A DNA stretch of 64,000 bases from Neoarius graeffei (Eukaryota > Chordata > Actinopteri > Siluriformes > Ariidae): the NCBI RefSeq assembly GCF_027579695.1, contig NC_083578.1:1267138-1331137 (forward strand). Direction: 5' to 3'. How positions within the stretch are numbered: position 1 is the stretch's first letter; each line of letters opens with the position of its first letter. Of the stretch, positions 44,801-55,639 are shown in pieces. The position numbers were made by a program, and so were the translations under genes. The notes under the pieces are model-generated. The model was not told where the DNA came from, searched no databases, and worked only from the letters and a program-made list of their open reading frames with translations.

Positions 44801-46193
44801 CCTGGCTAGTGACCCAGTCTATACGAGGGTTGTGGCGGGTAAGCCAAGGAAGACCTAGAATAACTGGGAACTCAGGTGAAGGAATCAGGTGCAGGGATAT
44901 TTCTTCCTTGTGACCTTGAGACTGGAGGAAGACTGGAGAAGTAACTTGGGTGACTCTTCCATCACCTAACGCTTGAACATCGAGGGCAGACACAGACAGT
45001 GGGACTTCAAGAGGCGCAGTCGGGACATTGATGCTTTGGGCGAAGTGTATATCCATAAAGTTTCCAGCCGCCCCTGAGTCTAACAAGGCTTGACAAGAGT
45101 GGATGGACTCACCCCAGGAGATGGAGACCGGGATGTAGATTCCTTAGCCAGGGAGTCCGGGAGAGAGGGTAGGCCCCGTCACAATCCTCCCTCAGCTGGA
45201 CGGGGCAGTCCTTTTCCCAAGAGCTCGGGACATGATGCTCGGAAGTGACCAGGCTTGCCACAGTAGATGCAGCACTTGTCCCTCCTTCTGCGCTCCCTCT
45301 CGGCTACGGAGAGACGAGTACGGCCAACTTGCATGGGCTCTGGACAGTCACTGGAGGAGGTAGACGGGCTCCAGGTAGAGGCAGGGAGGCCGGGGAGGCT
45401 CAGGACTTGGCGGCGTTCTCTCATCCTGTTGTCAAGGCGAGTAGAATGTGAGATCAGAGTTTCGAGGTCACTTGGGCATCCGATAGAAGCCAGACCATCT
45501 TTGATGGGGTCAGACAGACCATGGTGGAAGGGTGACACCAGGGCAGTCTTGTTCCATCCACTTACTGCTGCGAGGGTCCGGAACGAGATGGCGTAGTCTG
45601 CAATGCTTCCCTCCTATTGGACAGACATGAGCTTCCTGGCTGCATCTTTACTGATGTCTGCCTGATCGAAGGCCCGAAGCATCTCCTCTGTAAATAGCTT
45701 GAAGTCAGAACACTCGGGTCCCTGTCTTTGCCAGATGGCCATTGCCCAAGCTCGTGCCTTACCAGCTAACAAGGTTATCACAAAGGCAATCTTGCGGCGA
45801 TCCGTAGTGTAGGTGGTAGGCTGGAGCTCAAAGGTGAGTTGGCACTGGGTAAGGAACTCCCGGCACTCACCGTGCTTGCTGTCATACCTCTGTGGTGCAG
45901 GAAGGCTGGGTTCGCAAGGTGAAGGAGACAGCGTGGCGGGAGGCACTGGAGCAGGAGCAGGAGCCGGATCAGGATGAGGAGATGCAGGCAGAGGTGTCAG
46001 CTGTGCCAGGGTTTTCCCAATTTGCTGAAGCAGTTCCTCGTGGCGAGCAAGGGCCTCACGTTGGCTGGTGAGCGTATGTCCATGAGCGTCCATGGTCGCT
46101 TCGAAGCGTGTCAAAGCTGCCATAATTCCCTGAAGGTTGGCTGGGTAGACAGTTGAAGCAGCCTCTGCTGAGTCTGTCATGACGGAGTCTTTC
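41870..46193 (-). other. Gypsy internal region (gag-pol remains)
   Basis: Contains gag with a CCHC knuckle (CCIYCGKPGHFRASC), then pol with protease (DSGA), reverse transcriptase (YLDDILIF), RNase H, integrase with an HHCC zinc-binding region, and chromodomain (YLVDWEGYGPEERCWVP), all on the minus strand. These parts identify the family. It is treated as a fossil. Confidence 0.9.
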
Positions 46194-46779
46194 TGTTAGG
46201 GTTTTGCTAGGAATCGAATCCGGGTCGCTGGTGTAATGATCCAGCAAACCTCCACTAGGCCACCAGGGGAATGACTCAAGTGCAGAGGCGTGAGGCTAAA
46301 GTAGAAAGTAGCAAAAACAGTTTATTTATACTATATACACTATATACAATCCAGGGCAAAAGAAACAAAAAGTATAATCCAAAGCTGAGAAGACAAAGGG
46401 AAAAATAAAATATCCAAAAGTACAAAACAAAAGCCAAAAACCAGAAAAGAAAAGGCAAAAATACCAACGCTCAGAAGATCCAAAAACACAGTAAATACTA
46501 GGTCCAAAAAGAAAAGCAAAGTGCAAAACCAAAAAGACAAGGAACACGGTACAGAGGAAACTCGAGCTAAACATAACAGCACAAAGACTCCGTGACAAGA
46601 GGACTGAACTCAGGGGTATAAATACACAAACTAATTAAGGACAGGGCGGGGCAGGAAACAGGCAATAAGACAAAAACAAAACACAGAACACAGTGGTGAC
46701 CTCTAGAGGCCAAAACAAACATGACCAGAAAAGGAAAAAACAGCGGCCTCTAGAGGCCAAAACAGTCCCAGTCCTAACA
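46194..46779 (-). repeat. Gypsy LTR, right (5' LTR of the element)
   Basis: 586 bp, ends tgttag...ctaaca. A short spacer and candidate primer binding region lie on its inner side (plus strand, before 46194). Short hydrophobic reading frames seen in both LTRs on the minus strand are not genes. Confidence 0.93.
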
Positions 46780-47366
46780 ACTCTGCTGTCTGCAGGCTGT
46801 GATTTCGAATCCAGATATCTCTCTGTGACTGGAGGTCCAAGAGAGCTAAACTGGCTGTGGGATGGGAGGGGCATACTGTCTCTCCCCTGTCAGTCAAAGT
46901 GACACGAGCCAACCATGTATCATGTATGTGGAAGAGGGTGAATAGCGCTTTACTCTGCGTGTGTTACTCCGCCCTGTGATGCAGCTTGAGCAGCTGTTCA
47001 CGCGTCCCAGAGGAAGCACATGTTAGCCTTCATGCTCCCCCGGGTGGAAGCTGTCATGTGATTGGGCAGAGCTGACTGATGGGCAGGAACTGGACAGGAA
47101 TAAATTCTGTGGAGATGTAGAGCTCTGTTTAAGCCCAAATGATGGTGCGCAACGTGGCGCAGTGGAGACTTTCCACCACCAGATGGTGCTGTAGTCAATA
47201 TTTTTGTTTCTTCCTGAACAGATCATGTGATGTGCAAGCAGTGAAGCGAAGGTTTGGCTTTTCTGTGTGTGTCACCATCACCAAGCAACGAAGCTGGTGT
47301 CTAGAGAACATAATCACCTTCTCATTAAAATCTGTCGCAGGTCAGCAGTGTTTAAGTCCAGATCTG

Positions 47367-47370
<4 letters not shown>
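46780..47370. other. Intergenic DNA; possible old SINE-like start
   Basis: The first 60 bp (ctctgctgtctgcaggctgt, gatttcgaatccag) resemble a tRNA-type B-box region, and the Gypsy element may have landed in an old SINE, but I cannot name a family. The remainder to 47370 shows no gene or recognised repeat. Confidence 0.3.

Positions 47371-47411
<41 letters not shown>
47371..47411. repeat. (TG)n microsatellite
   Basis: About 20 perfect TG repeats. Confidence 0.95.
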
Positions 47412-47412
<1 letters not shown>

Positions 47413-47758
47413 CCATTGGGAGGATAATCTCAGGAGTCTTGCTTTACTATTTACTTTAATAGAGTGCTCGTTCTTTACACACACACACGCGCGCTGCAGT
47501 GTGTTTGAAGTTTGCGCTGTGTGAATATTCATGATTTTATCACTTTGATTTTCGGTTCCATTGATGTCAAAGCACATTCGTGAAAACACACACACACACT
47601 TTAAATACACACTGCTCAGTTTTATAGTATTAAATGTTCCATACTATAAATTTACACTCCCAGATAATGCAGATTGTATCATGAGTATAGAGAGTGTGTA
47701 CTGAACACACACACAAACATAAATATGTATAAATACAAACATTAATGAGTGAAAGCCG

Positions 47759-47785
47759 GTGTGTGTGTGTGTGTGTGTGTGTGTT
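47759..47785. repeat. (GT)n microsatellite
   Basis: About 13 perfect GT repeats. Confidence 0.93.
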
Positions 47786-47865
47786 CTCTGCTCTTAAGGG
47801 ACATGGTTAGGAGTGTTTGACTCAGAAACACTAACTGCCTCTTGAGTGGTGCCCGTGCACACACC

Positions 47866-47867
<2 letters not shown>

Positions 47868-47928
<61 letters not shown>

Positions 47929-47975
47929 TCTCTCTCTCTCTCTCACACACACACCTCTCTCTCTCTCACACACAC

Positions 47976-48009
<34 letters not shown>

Positions 48010-48010
48010 C

Positions 48011-48045
<35 letters not shown>

Positions 48046-48064
48046 CTCTCTCTCTCTCACACAC

Positions 48065-48115
<51 letters not shown>

Positions 48116-48134
48116 TCTCTCTCACACACACACA

Positions 48135-48171
<37 letters not shown>

Positions 48172-48190
48172 TCTCTCTCTCTCTCTCACA
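47868..48190. repeat. Compound (CT)n / (CA)n microsatellite block
   Basis: Alternating runs of (CT)n and (CA)n over about 320 bp with almost no other sequence. Strand asymmetry is complete: one strand has no G at all. Long SLSLSLSHTHTH-type reading frames across it are artefacts. Confidence 0.97.
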
Positions 48191-48396
48191 GGAGAGGAAA
48201 ATACGGCGCGCCCTCATCACCCTCCAGATTTGAATCAGATGCTTTATTAGTGTAAACACACACACAGCTTCTCTATCTGTCAAAGTTATGAACCATGTGA
48301 CCTGCTTTATACCTGAAGATCGTGACCTCAGTTTGACCTTACAGGAAGTGAAGTGAGCGAATCCCTCCATCTCTCCCTCCTCTTTTTGTCTTTCAG

Positions 48397-48794
48397 AGGA
48401 AACGATGGACTTTGTTTATTCATGAGAGGATTAGTGAGGACGGATCCAGTGCACCGTCATCCACCAGGAGAGAGGAACCGAAGGATGGAGGGATGAATGG
48501 ATGCTGGAAGACTGAAGGAGTGCTCATTTTTCTCTCTAAAAATGGCCGCACACATCGGAACAACACGCAGGAGACAACAAAGAGGATTTCTGAAATAATT
48601 CCGACTGGGACGGACACACACACATTACACACACTACACTGTTGCCAGATTGGGCGGTTTCAAGTGCATTTTCGCAGGTTTTGAACATATTTTGGGCTGG
48701 AAAACGTCAGCAGTATCTGGCAACAATGCACACATTATATATATATACACACACGGTGTGTGCTCTCAGATGAAGGACAACACGTGATGTAAAG
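48397..48794 (+). other. Candidate nim1k 5' untranslated exon
   Basis: A pyrimidine-rich acceptor (tctttttgtctttcag, ending 48396) and a strong donor (taaag followed by gtaaga, after 48794) bracket a segment without a useful long frame. It lies about 0.9 kb upstream of the first nim1k coding exon on the same strand. This is inference from splice-like signals only; it could also contain the promoter. Confidence 0.3.
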
Positions 48795-49677
48795 GTAAGA
48801 AATGTTCTGTCCTCTTAAACCACTCCACAGAGGGAGATGAGTCTGACGCTAAACTGGTGGCCATCAGCTTCCATCACCTGTTAGCATCATTAGCATTGTA
48901 GCTCCAGTTCAGAACTAAAACTAAACAAACAAATCAGGATGCAAGGACTAGAAAAAGTAAACACCGACAGGAAGCTGTGACCATATAAGGAAAGTGATGG
49001 GGTCGAGGGGCGGGGTGTTGGGGCTCAGTAGGAACAGCATTAATCCCAATATGACACTGTTTATGTTGTACGTTTTAACACACTGTGAATATATTTACAG
49101 TTTCACTTGTAAAAAAATCTATTTCAGAGTTATGTGTTTATTTTAGACTCAGTGTTTGTCGAATCGCTAATTTACTGCTGCTGGACACAACTGGACTGAA
49201 TTTCACTGAACACCACAGCTAGCTCATTCCAGCTAACGAGTAAATTCACCTCAGTGGCTACCAGGCTAGCATTTAGCAAGCTCGGTTTGCAGTCAGTGAG
49301 GTTTTTTAAATCATATCAGCGGGAGCATTTATTTATTTATTTACCACAGACTGAGTTCTGGCAGACAACAAACACAAGATGAATGATTCAGTTTCATTTA
49401 TGACTCCTAAAGTAATTCAAACGATTCCTCAAGTGATTCACTTCTGTGTGTAAACGACTCGAAATGATTCATTCACATTATTTTTGACTCCTTGGTGAGA
49501 GTGATGTTTCTGTTGTCCATGTTTGTGAAATGTTGTCTTTTGTTCTCTCTGATTCACTAAAATGAAGTATGCGATGACTTTCTGTTTATCGCTTCCCGTT
49601 GTGTTACCCTGCAGTGTTTGTGTGATGATGATGATGTATAAGGGTGAGTTATATGTAGTTTCGGTGTGCATCTCCAG
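48795..49677. other. Presumed nim1k 5' intron, no distinct feature
   Basis: Unique-looking sequence containing several gctagc/agctaa motifs and an atttatttatttattta run near 49327-49343. A good acceptor (ccctgcag, ending 49614) and another (tctccag, ending 49677) precede the nim1k start codon. No repeat family is recognised. Confidence 0.4.
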
Positions 49678-49690
49678 CTCTGATGCCATG

Positions 49691-49976
49691 ATGACGGCTG
49701 TGTACCCGGCCGATGTGGGCGTGCCGTTGGCTGTGCGTCCTCGGAGTTCCTCCCGCTGTACCGGGCAGGACAGCTCGGACATGTTTACAGATGATGAAGG
49801 TGTTCCAGAGCGCAGACTCACGCCACTCGAGCAGCTCAACCTGGACATGTGTCAGGACGACAGAGTAGTGCGCGAGATCACCATCGGCCGCCGCATCGGT
49901 TTCTATAAGATCCGCGGAGAGATCGGCTGTGGAAACTTCTCTCACGTCAAACTGGGGGTCCATGCACTCACCAAAG
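49691..49976 (+). CDS. nim1k coding exon 1
   Basis: Encodes [20 protein letters not shown] through [10 protein letters not shown]. The N-terminal 45 residues are poorly conserved, whereas [18 protein letters not shown] is near-identical to human. The donor aaag/gtacca leaves phase 1. Confidence 0.9.
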
Positions 49977-52540
49977 GTACCACACCAGGTTAATGTCATC
50001 GTGTGGAGGGTCAGGGTGTAGCTACATGTCTCACACCAGCAAAAGTCGCTCTCTGAAGGTCCTGGGATTTGATCTCACAACACTCTGATCACTTGCTCAG
50101 GAAATAAACACTGGAAATAAACCCCTGTAATAACAGTTCAGTACCTAGTTAATACCTGCTAGCAGCAGTTAACGTAGCTAGCATAAGGTAGCATGTAGTT
50201 TGAGAAGCTACCCAGAAGAGTCACTAGCAAGGACGACATCATATGTAGGAGCTAGCTGCATTGTAAATGAAACGTTAACATGCATAGCAAGCTAGCTGAT
50301 TGGATAAATAGTGCTGAAAAGGTGAGGGGCGGGTCATCAGGGCAGGTCATCAGCCTATCACAGAGCTACACAGAGACAAACACCCATCACACTCACACCC
50401 ATCACACTCACACTTGCACCTCTGGGGTGTTTAGAGTAACCAGTCGACTGAATCCACATGTCTGGACTGTGGGAGGAAACCGGAGACCCCTGAGGAAACC
50501 CACACAGACACGAGGAGAGAACACTCAAACTCCACACAGAAGGAGCCCAGTCCAGCGGCAGATTCAAACCCAGAACCTTCCTGCTGAGAGGCGACAGTAA
50601 TAACCACTGCACCACTGTGAGACCCAAAGTCAGAGTCACTTGTGATATTTGGCGGCTAGCCAACTCTGGTTAGCATAAACTCATAAGGTGTTTAGTTCCA
50701 GAGAACGCCGCTAACCCGTGACAGGGCTGTGATTAACCCTCACTGCTGCTGTGTTGCTCCACAGATAAGGTGGCCATTAAGATCCTGGACAAGACCAAAC
50801 TGGATCAGAAGACCCAGAAGCTGCTGTCTCGTGAGATCTCCAGCATGGAGAAGCTCCACCATCCCAACATCATCCGTCTGTACGAGGTGGTGGAGACGCT
50901 GACACGTCTGCACCTGGTGATGGAGTATGCCGGAGGGGGCGAGCTCTACACCAAAATCACCATGGAGGGAAAACTGTCCGACCTCGACAGCAAAATCGTC
51001 TTCTCGCAGATCCTCTCTGCCGTCAAACACATGGCGAGTCACGGAGTTTAATATCGGCACGCTCACTGTTGAGTCACACGACAAAGTTAGCTGTTAATAC
51101 AATTAGCAGTTATTAACCTGTAGTTTAGTATTTTTCTGATTTGTTTTAAGTTAGACGACATATTACTGCAAGATAGAAGATTAAGCCATGCCCACTTCAC
51201 ACTGTTGCCAGACTTCCCTGGAATTTTGACAGGATTTTTTTGGAAGTTCTGAATCGACAGTGTGAATTTTATTTGTAAATGAATCCTCCAAGTTAATCAG
51301 TTTAATCTGTAAATAATTGCTCTGTTAGCGATCGTAGCGTTCTGTGTATTTTTCCAGTTAGCGCCCCCTACAGTCTCCCCAACACACTGAAGTACTTTTT
51401 TTCATCAAAACATTTCTTCTTGCTCCCGCAGCACGACAACAACATCATCCACCGTGATCTGAAAGCTGAAAACGTCTTCTTTGCCTGCAGCACGTGTGTG
51501 AAGGTGCGAGATTTATCAATATTCAGCACTAACGGTGACATTTTAGATGATTGCAGAGCTTTATAGACTGCACGATAAAGAAAAAAGATCAACAAGTAAC
51601 CGTCTCGAAACAGAATATTTTAACAATTGGCATCACAGCATCTCTGATAAAAGCTAGCAAGACATGCTAGCAATAAGTACACCTGCTCCTGACTAGCTAA
51701 CTATGCTGTGCTGCTAATTCACGTCCAGCTAAACCTTTTGTTTTATTTTACACAAAAATGTGTATGAGCTTTGTATCTGTAATGTGTACGTTTGTAGCAT
51801 GAAGATGATGAACGCTGCTGAGATTTTATCCGTCACTCATGATGCCTGATACTCTGCAGGTGGGTGATTTCGGTTTCAGCACGGTGAGCCGGCGTGACGA
51901 GACCCTCAGCACGCTGTGTGGTTCTCCACCGTACGCGGCGCCCGAGTTATTCCGTGATGAGCGCTACGTGGGCGTGTACGTGGACGTCTGGGCTCTGGGC
52001 GTGATGCTGTTCTTCATGGTGTCGGGCACCATGCCATTCCGTGCCGACACTGTGGCTAAACTGAAGCGCTGCATCCTGGACGGAGCGTTCTCAGTGCCGG
52101 AGTGGGTTCCTGAGCCGTGCCAGCGGCTGATCCACGACATCCTGCAGCCGCAGCCCTCCGAGCGCTGCAGCCTGGAACAGATGATGAGCAGCGAGTGGCT
52201 GCAGAACGTCGACTTCCCCAAAGCCACGGAGCCGTTTAAGCTGGACCCGCTGTACCTCGCGGAGGCGGAGGATCTGGAGGAGGATGAGTGTGAGGTGAGG
52301 AACAGCTTGCAGGCGCTTGGCATCACCATTGAACACATCCGCAACAACCAGGGCAAAGACTGCAGGAGCTCAGTGACCGGTGTCTACCGCATCCTGCTGC
52401 ACCGCGCACACCGGCGCCGTGCCTTCGAAAGCATGCCGCTCGTCACGCACAGTGTCAACGAGGCTAAGGAGGCTAAGAAGGAGAGGCTAAAGGCCTACAG
52501 GAGCCTCAGACACACGTCCAAACTCTGCGCAATTTTGTAA
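49691..52540 (+). CDS. Serine/threonine-protein kinase NIM1 (AMPK-related)
   Basis: Spliced coding sequence: 49691-49976, 50765-51033, 51432-51503 and 51860-52540, 435 residues (human NIM1K is 436). The kinase domain begins at about residue 72. The glycine loop is [14 protein letters not shown], the ATP-anchoring Lys is in VAIK (about 101), the catalytic loop is HRDLKAEN (Asp about 194), the metal-binding DFG is at about 212, and the activation segment [14 protein letters not shown] has its Thr at about 227, equivalent to AMPK Thr172. The tail ends [10 protein letters not shown], matching human RHTSKFCSIL. All catalytic residues are present, so it should be an active cytosolic kinase of the CAMK/AMPK-related group. 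The start is set at MTAVYP to match human MTAVY; an ATG one codon upstream is possible. The second coding intron seems to use a GC donor. The neighbour znf131 is the same as in human. Confidence 0.95.
49977..50764. other. nim1k intron 1 (contains an old SINE)
   Basis: Outside the SINE relic at 50330-50625 it holds only unique-looking sequence with several gctagc motifs. The acceptor is gttgctccacag. Confidence 0.6.
50330..50625 (-). mobile_element. Old, diverged tRNA-SINE relic
   Basis: Same architecture as the young SINEs, in minus orientation: catcagcctatcacagagct, the body phrase ggaggaaaccggagac, then the B-box-like region (cagattcaaacccagaacct) and an A-box-like ending (aataaccactgcaccactg). 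Divergence from the young copies is high and no target duplication is evident. Confidence 0.75.
50765..51033 (+). CDS. nim1k coding exon 2
   Basis: Encodes [20 protein letters not shown] through QILSAVKHM, including the ATP-anchoring Lys and the alpha-C Glu in [10 protein letters not shown]. It ends in acatg followed by gcgagt; the reading frame and the human protein require the junction exactly here, so a GC donor is inferred. Confidence 0.9.
51034..51431. other. nim1k intron 2, GC-AG type
   Basis: Begins gcgagtcacg and ends gctcccgcag. Reading through would add four residues and stop at gagtttaa, and no GT nearby maintains the conserved junction [15 protein letters not shown] donors are a known minor class with an otherwise strong consensus, which acatg/gcgagt has. 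Confidence 0.75.
51432..51503 (+). CDS. nim1k coding exon 3
   Basis: A 72-bp phase 0-0 exon encoding [20 protein letters not shown] and TCVK, the catalytic loop. Confidence 0.93.
51504..51859. other. nim1k intron 3
   Basis: GT-AG intron of 356 bp, unique-looking, acceptor gatactctgcag. Nothing else recognised. Confidence 0.7.
51860..52540 (+). CDS. nim1k coding exon 4
   Basis: Encodes [20 protein letters not shown] to the C-terminal SKLCAIL and TAA at 52538-52540. It includes the activation segment, APE motif and the C-terminal extension with [20 protein letters not shown], which is very close to human. Confidence 0.94.
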   Translation: MGDFGFSTVSRRDETLSTLCGSPPYAAPELFRDERYVGVYVDVWALGVMLFFMVSGTMPFRADTVAKLKRCILDGAFSVPEWVPEPCQRLIHDILQPQPSERCSLEQMMSSEWLQNVDFPKATEPFKLDPLYLAEAEDLEEDECEVRNSLQALGITIEHIRNNQGKDCRSSVTGVYRILLHRAHRRRAFESMPLVTHSVNEAKEAKKERLKAYRSLRHTSKLCAIL

Positions 52541-53639
52541 CGTCCTGAAATAAATAAATTCTTATTTTTTTACAGTCAGTAGATGCATTTCAAGGCAACT
52601 GGACTTGTTTTTATTTTATAAATTATGAAACTTGTTAAGGTCACAGCACTCGTTAACGTTGTCGAGTAACAGGTGTTGCTGTATTAACACAGGTGGAGCT
52701 TAGGTTCCACTTTTTTAACCAATTGCAAGACACAGTAGTTTTTAGTAGATGTTTGCGAGTTTGCTAATAAACCTGGTTAGCTACATAACAGTACAAAGCT
52801 AGTGCTGGAGAGGTAACGCTAACGTTAGCAAACCCAGTGAAGCTAGTCAGCAGGTTGGTGTTAATGCAGCACCACATTTACATATCGACTAGCGTAATGT
52901 TTTTATATTATTATATTTTGTAAATAAAAATGTTCCACAGAGCACTACGCCGACCTGAACACCAGCTACAGTCTCACGTCATCGGGTCACGTTCATGATT
53001 GCCACACGTGACTCATTTTAAAACTACTCAGTAATGGAGAACAGTTTTAAATGAAAAGAACACAATCTGCACTATGGTTAACTCGCTTTTTAACTAGTTA
53101 GCTAATGTTCCCTCACAGCAGTTTGAGTATTTTTATTACTAGTTAGTCAATTTCAATAACTAGTGAACTACTGTTAGTCTAGCTGTTATATTGTGTAAAT
53201 AAAACCAGTAGCCACATTTGTTAGCAAGCTAGCTAACATTAGCTAACTGGTTATATTAGCAAAGACTAAACTGGTGCATGTAGGTTCCCCCTCAGTCTCT
53301 GTGAGAAATTTCTGTTGATTAAAAGCTGTTTTGTTCTTCTAGTTTACGTCATCCACCATTTTTAAACGTAAACTCAAGCCCCAAGAAAGATTTGTGGGTA
53401 AACCGTGTTTCTGAAGGTTATGGTAAACTTTTCAGATAAAAATCAAATCTACACAATGTTCCTTTTGTCACAGATGTAGCAGGTTACTTCACGTATATGT
53501 TGTTTGGTGTTGCAGATAGTTTCAATGAACATTACCTGTCCACCACCTGTTAGCTACCTCACGCCTCTACGTCATGTCTTGGCTAATCAACTAATTAGTG
53601 ACATTCATCAGTGGGTTATTTATTTATTTAAGTGTTTTA
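52541..53639. other. nim1k 3' region with possible polyadenylation signals; no gene
   Basis: AATAAA motifs lie at 52549-52558, only about 10 bp past the stop, and further ones at about 52920 and 53195. The latter give a more usual 3'-UTR length. The rest is unique-looking with many gctagc/gctaac motifs. Confidence 0.45.
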
Positions 53640-53653
53640 GATTAGCCAGTTAG

Positions 53654-54050
53654 GGGGTGGCACGGTGGTGTAGTGGTTAGCGCTGTCGCCTCACAGCAAG
53701 AAGGTCCGGGTTCGAGCCCCGTGGCCGGCGAGGGCCTTTCTGTGTGGAGTTTGCATGTTCTCCCCGTGTCCGTGTGGGTTTCCTCCGGGTGCTCCGGTTT
53801 CCCCCACAGTCCAAAGACATGCAGGTTAGGTTAACTGGTGACTCTAAATTGAGCGTAGGTGTGAATGTGAGTGTGAATGGTTGTCTGTGTCTATGTGTCA
53901 GCCCTGTGATGACCTGGCGACTTGTCCAGGGTGAACCCCGCCTTTCGCCCGTAGTCAGCTGGGATAGGATCCAGCTCGCCTGCGACCCTGTAGAACAGGA
54001 TAAAGCGGCTACAGATAATGGATGATGGCTGGATGGATGGATGGATGCTG
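53654..54050 (+). mobile_element. tRNA-derived SINE with altered tail
   Basis: Head ggtggcacggtggtgtagtg, B-box ggttcgagcccc, and the full body. The tail is a (GGAT)n run, ggatggatggatggatg, rather than ATGAG repeats. The imperfect 14-bp target duplication gattagccagttag / gattagctggttag lies at 53640-53653 and 54051-54064. Confidence 0.9.
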
Positions 54051-54261
54051 GATTAGCTGGTTAGCTGGTTTTAGCTGTAATGGCTGTGCAGTCAGGACCT
54101 CTTGCCCCTGTGGCTTATGAATGTAAAAAGTGCACTTTAGTGTTTTTACCAGCATGTTAGTGGATAGGTCCTGTTGTTTTTTGATGTTTTTATTTTATTA
54201 AAATAAAGAAGAAATAATACTCTGTGTGACTTGAACGTATCTTTTTGCTAGCGGTTTTTAT

Positions 54262-54468
54262 ACTACATCTCCCACAATGCCTTTCGAATGCGTGCTGACG
54301 CTGACGCGAGGTTACGCGATGACGCAATTTGTGCCTCGTTGGAGGGTGAGTTCAGCCGGAAACCGGAGGAGGAAAAAAAGAGAGAGAGAAACAGAACCGA
54401 ACCGAACGGAGCGGAGCGCCTTCTGTCTATCACCAACACTTTATACCGGAGAGTGAGACAGTCAGGAG
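54262..54468 (+). promoter_or_regulatory. creb3l3-like promoter and noncoding first exon
   Basis: A near-perfect ZNF143/THAP11-type motif, actacatctcccacaatgc, lies at 54262-54280. A CRE-like gatgacgcaa follows at about 54318-54327, with a CpG-rich segment and ccggaaaccggagg. A purine-rich leader then ends at a strong donor, caggag/gtaaga, after 54468. The first coding exon lies 2.4 kb downstream. The transcription start probably lies near 54340-54380 but is not fixed by sequence. Confidence 0.6.
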
Positions 54469-54534
54469 GTAAGAGAGGAAAGTCAGTTTTATTATCGCTC
54501 TAAAACAGGAGCTGTGGGAGAGGAGTCAACATCC

Positions 54535-54751
54535 GCCTTCCCTTCTCTTTCCTCTCTCGTCTCTTCTTTCCTCTCCCTTCTCCTCTCTCTCCTCTGTTCT
54601 CTCTTCTCCTCTCCTCCCTTCTTCTCCTCTCCTCTCCTCCCTTCTTCTCTTCTCCTCTCTTCTCCTCTCCTCCCTTCTTCTCCTCTCCTCTCCTCCCTTC
54701 TTCTCTTCTCCTCTCTTCTCCTCTCCTCCCTTCTTCTCCTCTCCTCTCCCT
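54535..54751. repeat. Polypyrimidine tract of (CTTCTCCTCTCCTCTCCTCC)-like units
   Basis: About 215 bp that is essentially C and T only on the plus strand, with a repeated 45-60-bp higher pattern (ctcccttcttctcctctcct). It starts about 65 bp after the creb3l3-like first exon. Such mirror-type purine/pyrimidine tracts can adopt triplex DNA. Confidence 0.93.
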
Positions 54752-54999
54752 TCACACACAGGGTTTAGACACTTATTCTCACTCGGCTGTATCTCAGTCT
54801 GCAGGTGATTTATTATCATCTCATCATTAGTTAATTACAGCAAATTCAAACGTGTTCCTTTATAATAAATGTTGAGTTTGTGTTAATGCCGTTTTCTGAT
54901 TGATTTTTATTCAGTAAAATACATAAATATAGTGTGCATTAAAATACAGGGATAACACAAAGTGTAGAGCACTTATTTCCATTCTGGTCTCATCTGCAT

Positions 55000-55031
<32 letters not shown>

Positions 55032-55065
55032 TTACTCATCTGTTTTAAAACATTTTATTCGAATG

Positions 55066-55100
55066 CACACACACACACACACACACACACACGCGCGCGC
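55066..55100. repeat. (AC)n(GC)n microsatellite
   Basis: About 13 AC repeats followed by four GC repeats; potential Z-DNA. Confidence 0.92.
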
Positions 55101-55639
55101 ATCTTTATAGTGTGTGTGTATCTCTGAAGCCTGTGGTGTCAGAGTCATGTGAGTGTGTGTGTGTGTGTGTGGTTCTTCACTTCCTCCTGTAAGATCCTGC
55201 AGGTTTGCGTCAGTGTGATTAAAGTTGGGCTCCATGCTGAGGTCTGTTGGGCTCCATGCTGAGGTCTGGCTGTGATGATGTTTAAGCTCAGTGATTCAGT
55301 CCTGTAACTGAGTCACACTGTAAATGTATAATGTAAGCTGTTCTGCAGAAATTCAGTTTTAAAATAAAATACAAAAACACCAACAGGGAGAATAAATAAA
55401 TAAATAAAGAGCTAAAAAAAAGCACACATTTATAATCGGAGTTCTAATATTAGTTTGTGTTCATCGGGCTCCGTTTCACCTGCAGCTCTTCATCATCACT
55501 CTCTCATAACGGTCATAAACATCACCATAAAACCACTTCATTTCGCTTTTACTTTATTTACATTTATTTTATTTTGATTTATTGTTTTTTAAGGACTATT
55601 TTATCTTCTATTTTTAGACATATTTACTTCTTCCTTGAT

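Larger units (their letters stand above)
41284..46779 (-). mobile_element. Ty3/Gypsy LTR retrotransposon fossil, chromovirus type
   Basis: A 5.5-kb element in minus orientation, flanked by accct / actct (5-bp target duplication, one mismatch). Parts in element order: gag near 46.2-45.2 kb ending in a CCHC zinc knuckle, protease near 45.1-44.8 kb, reverse transcriptase near 44.6-44.0 kb, RNase H near 43.8-43.4 kb, integrase near 43.2-42.4 kb, and a C-terminal chromodomain near 42.1-41.9 kb. The order protease-RT-RNase H-integrase plus chromodomain places it in Ty3/Gypsy chromoviruses. No envelope gene is seen. It looks nearly whole, with roughly two to four breaks. The two 586-bp LTRs differ at about 14 sites (about 2.4%), so the insertion is young, perhaps a few million years. 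Confidence 0.92.

Noticed and set aside
47842-48255. SLSLSHTHTH-type frames
   Set aside because: Translation of (CT)n/(CA)n simple repeats.
54492-54819. Arg/Glu-rich frames opposite the pyrimidine tract
   Set aside because: Low-complexity purine repeat translated; no splice or start context.
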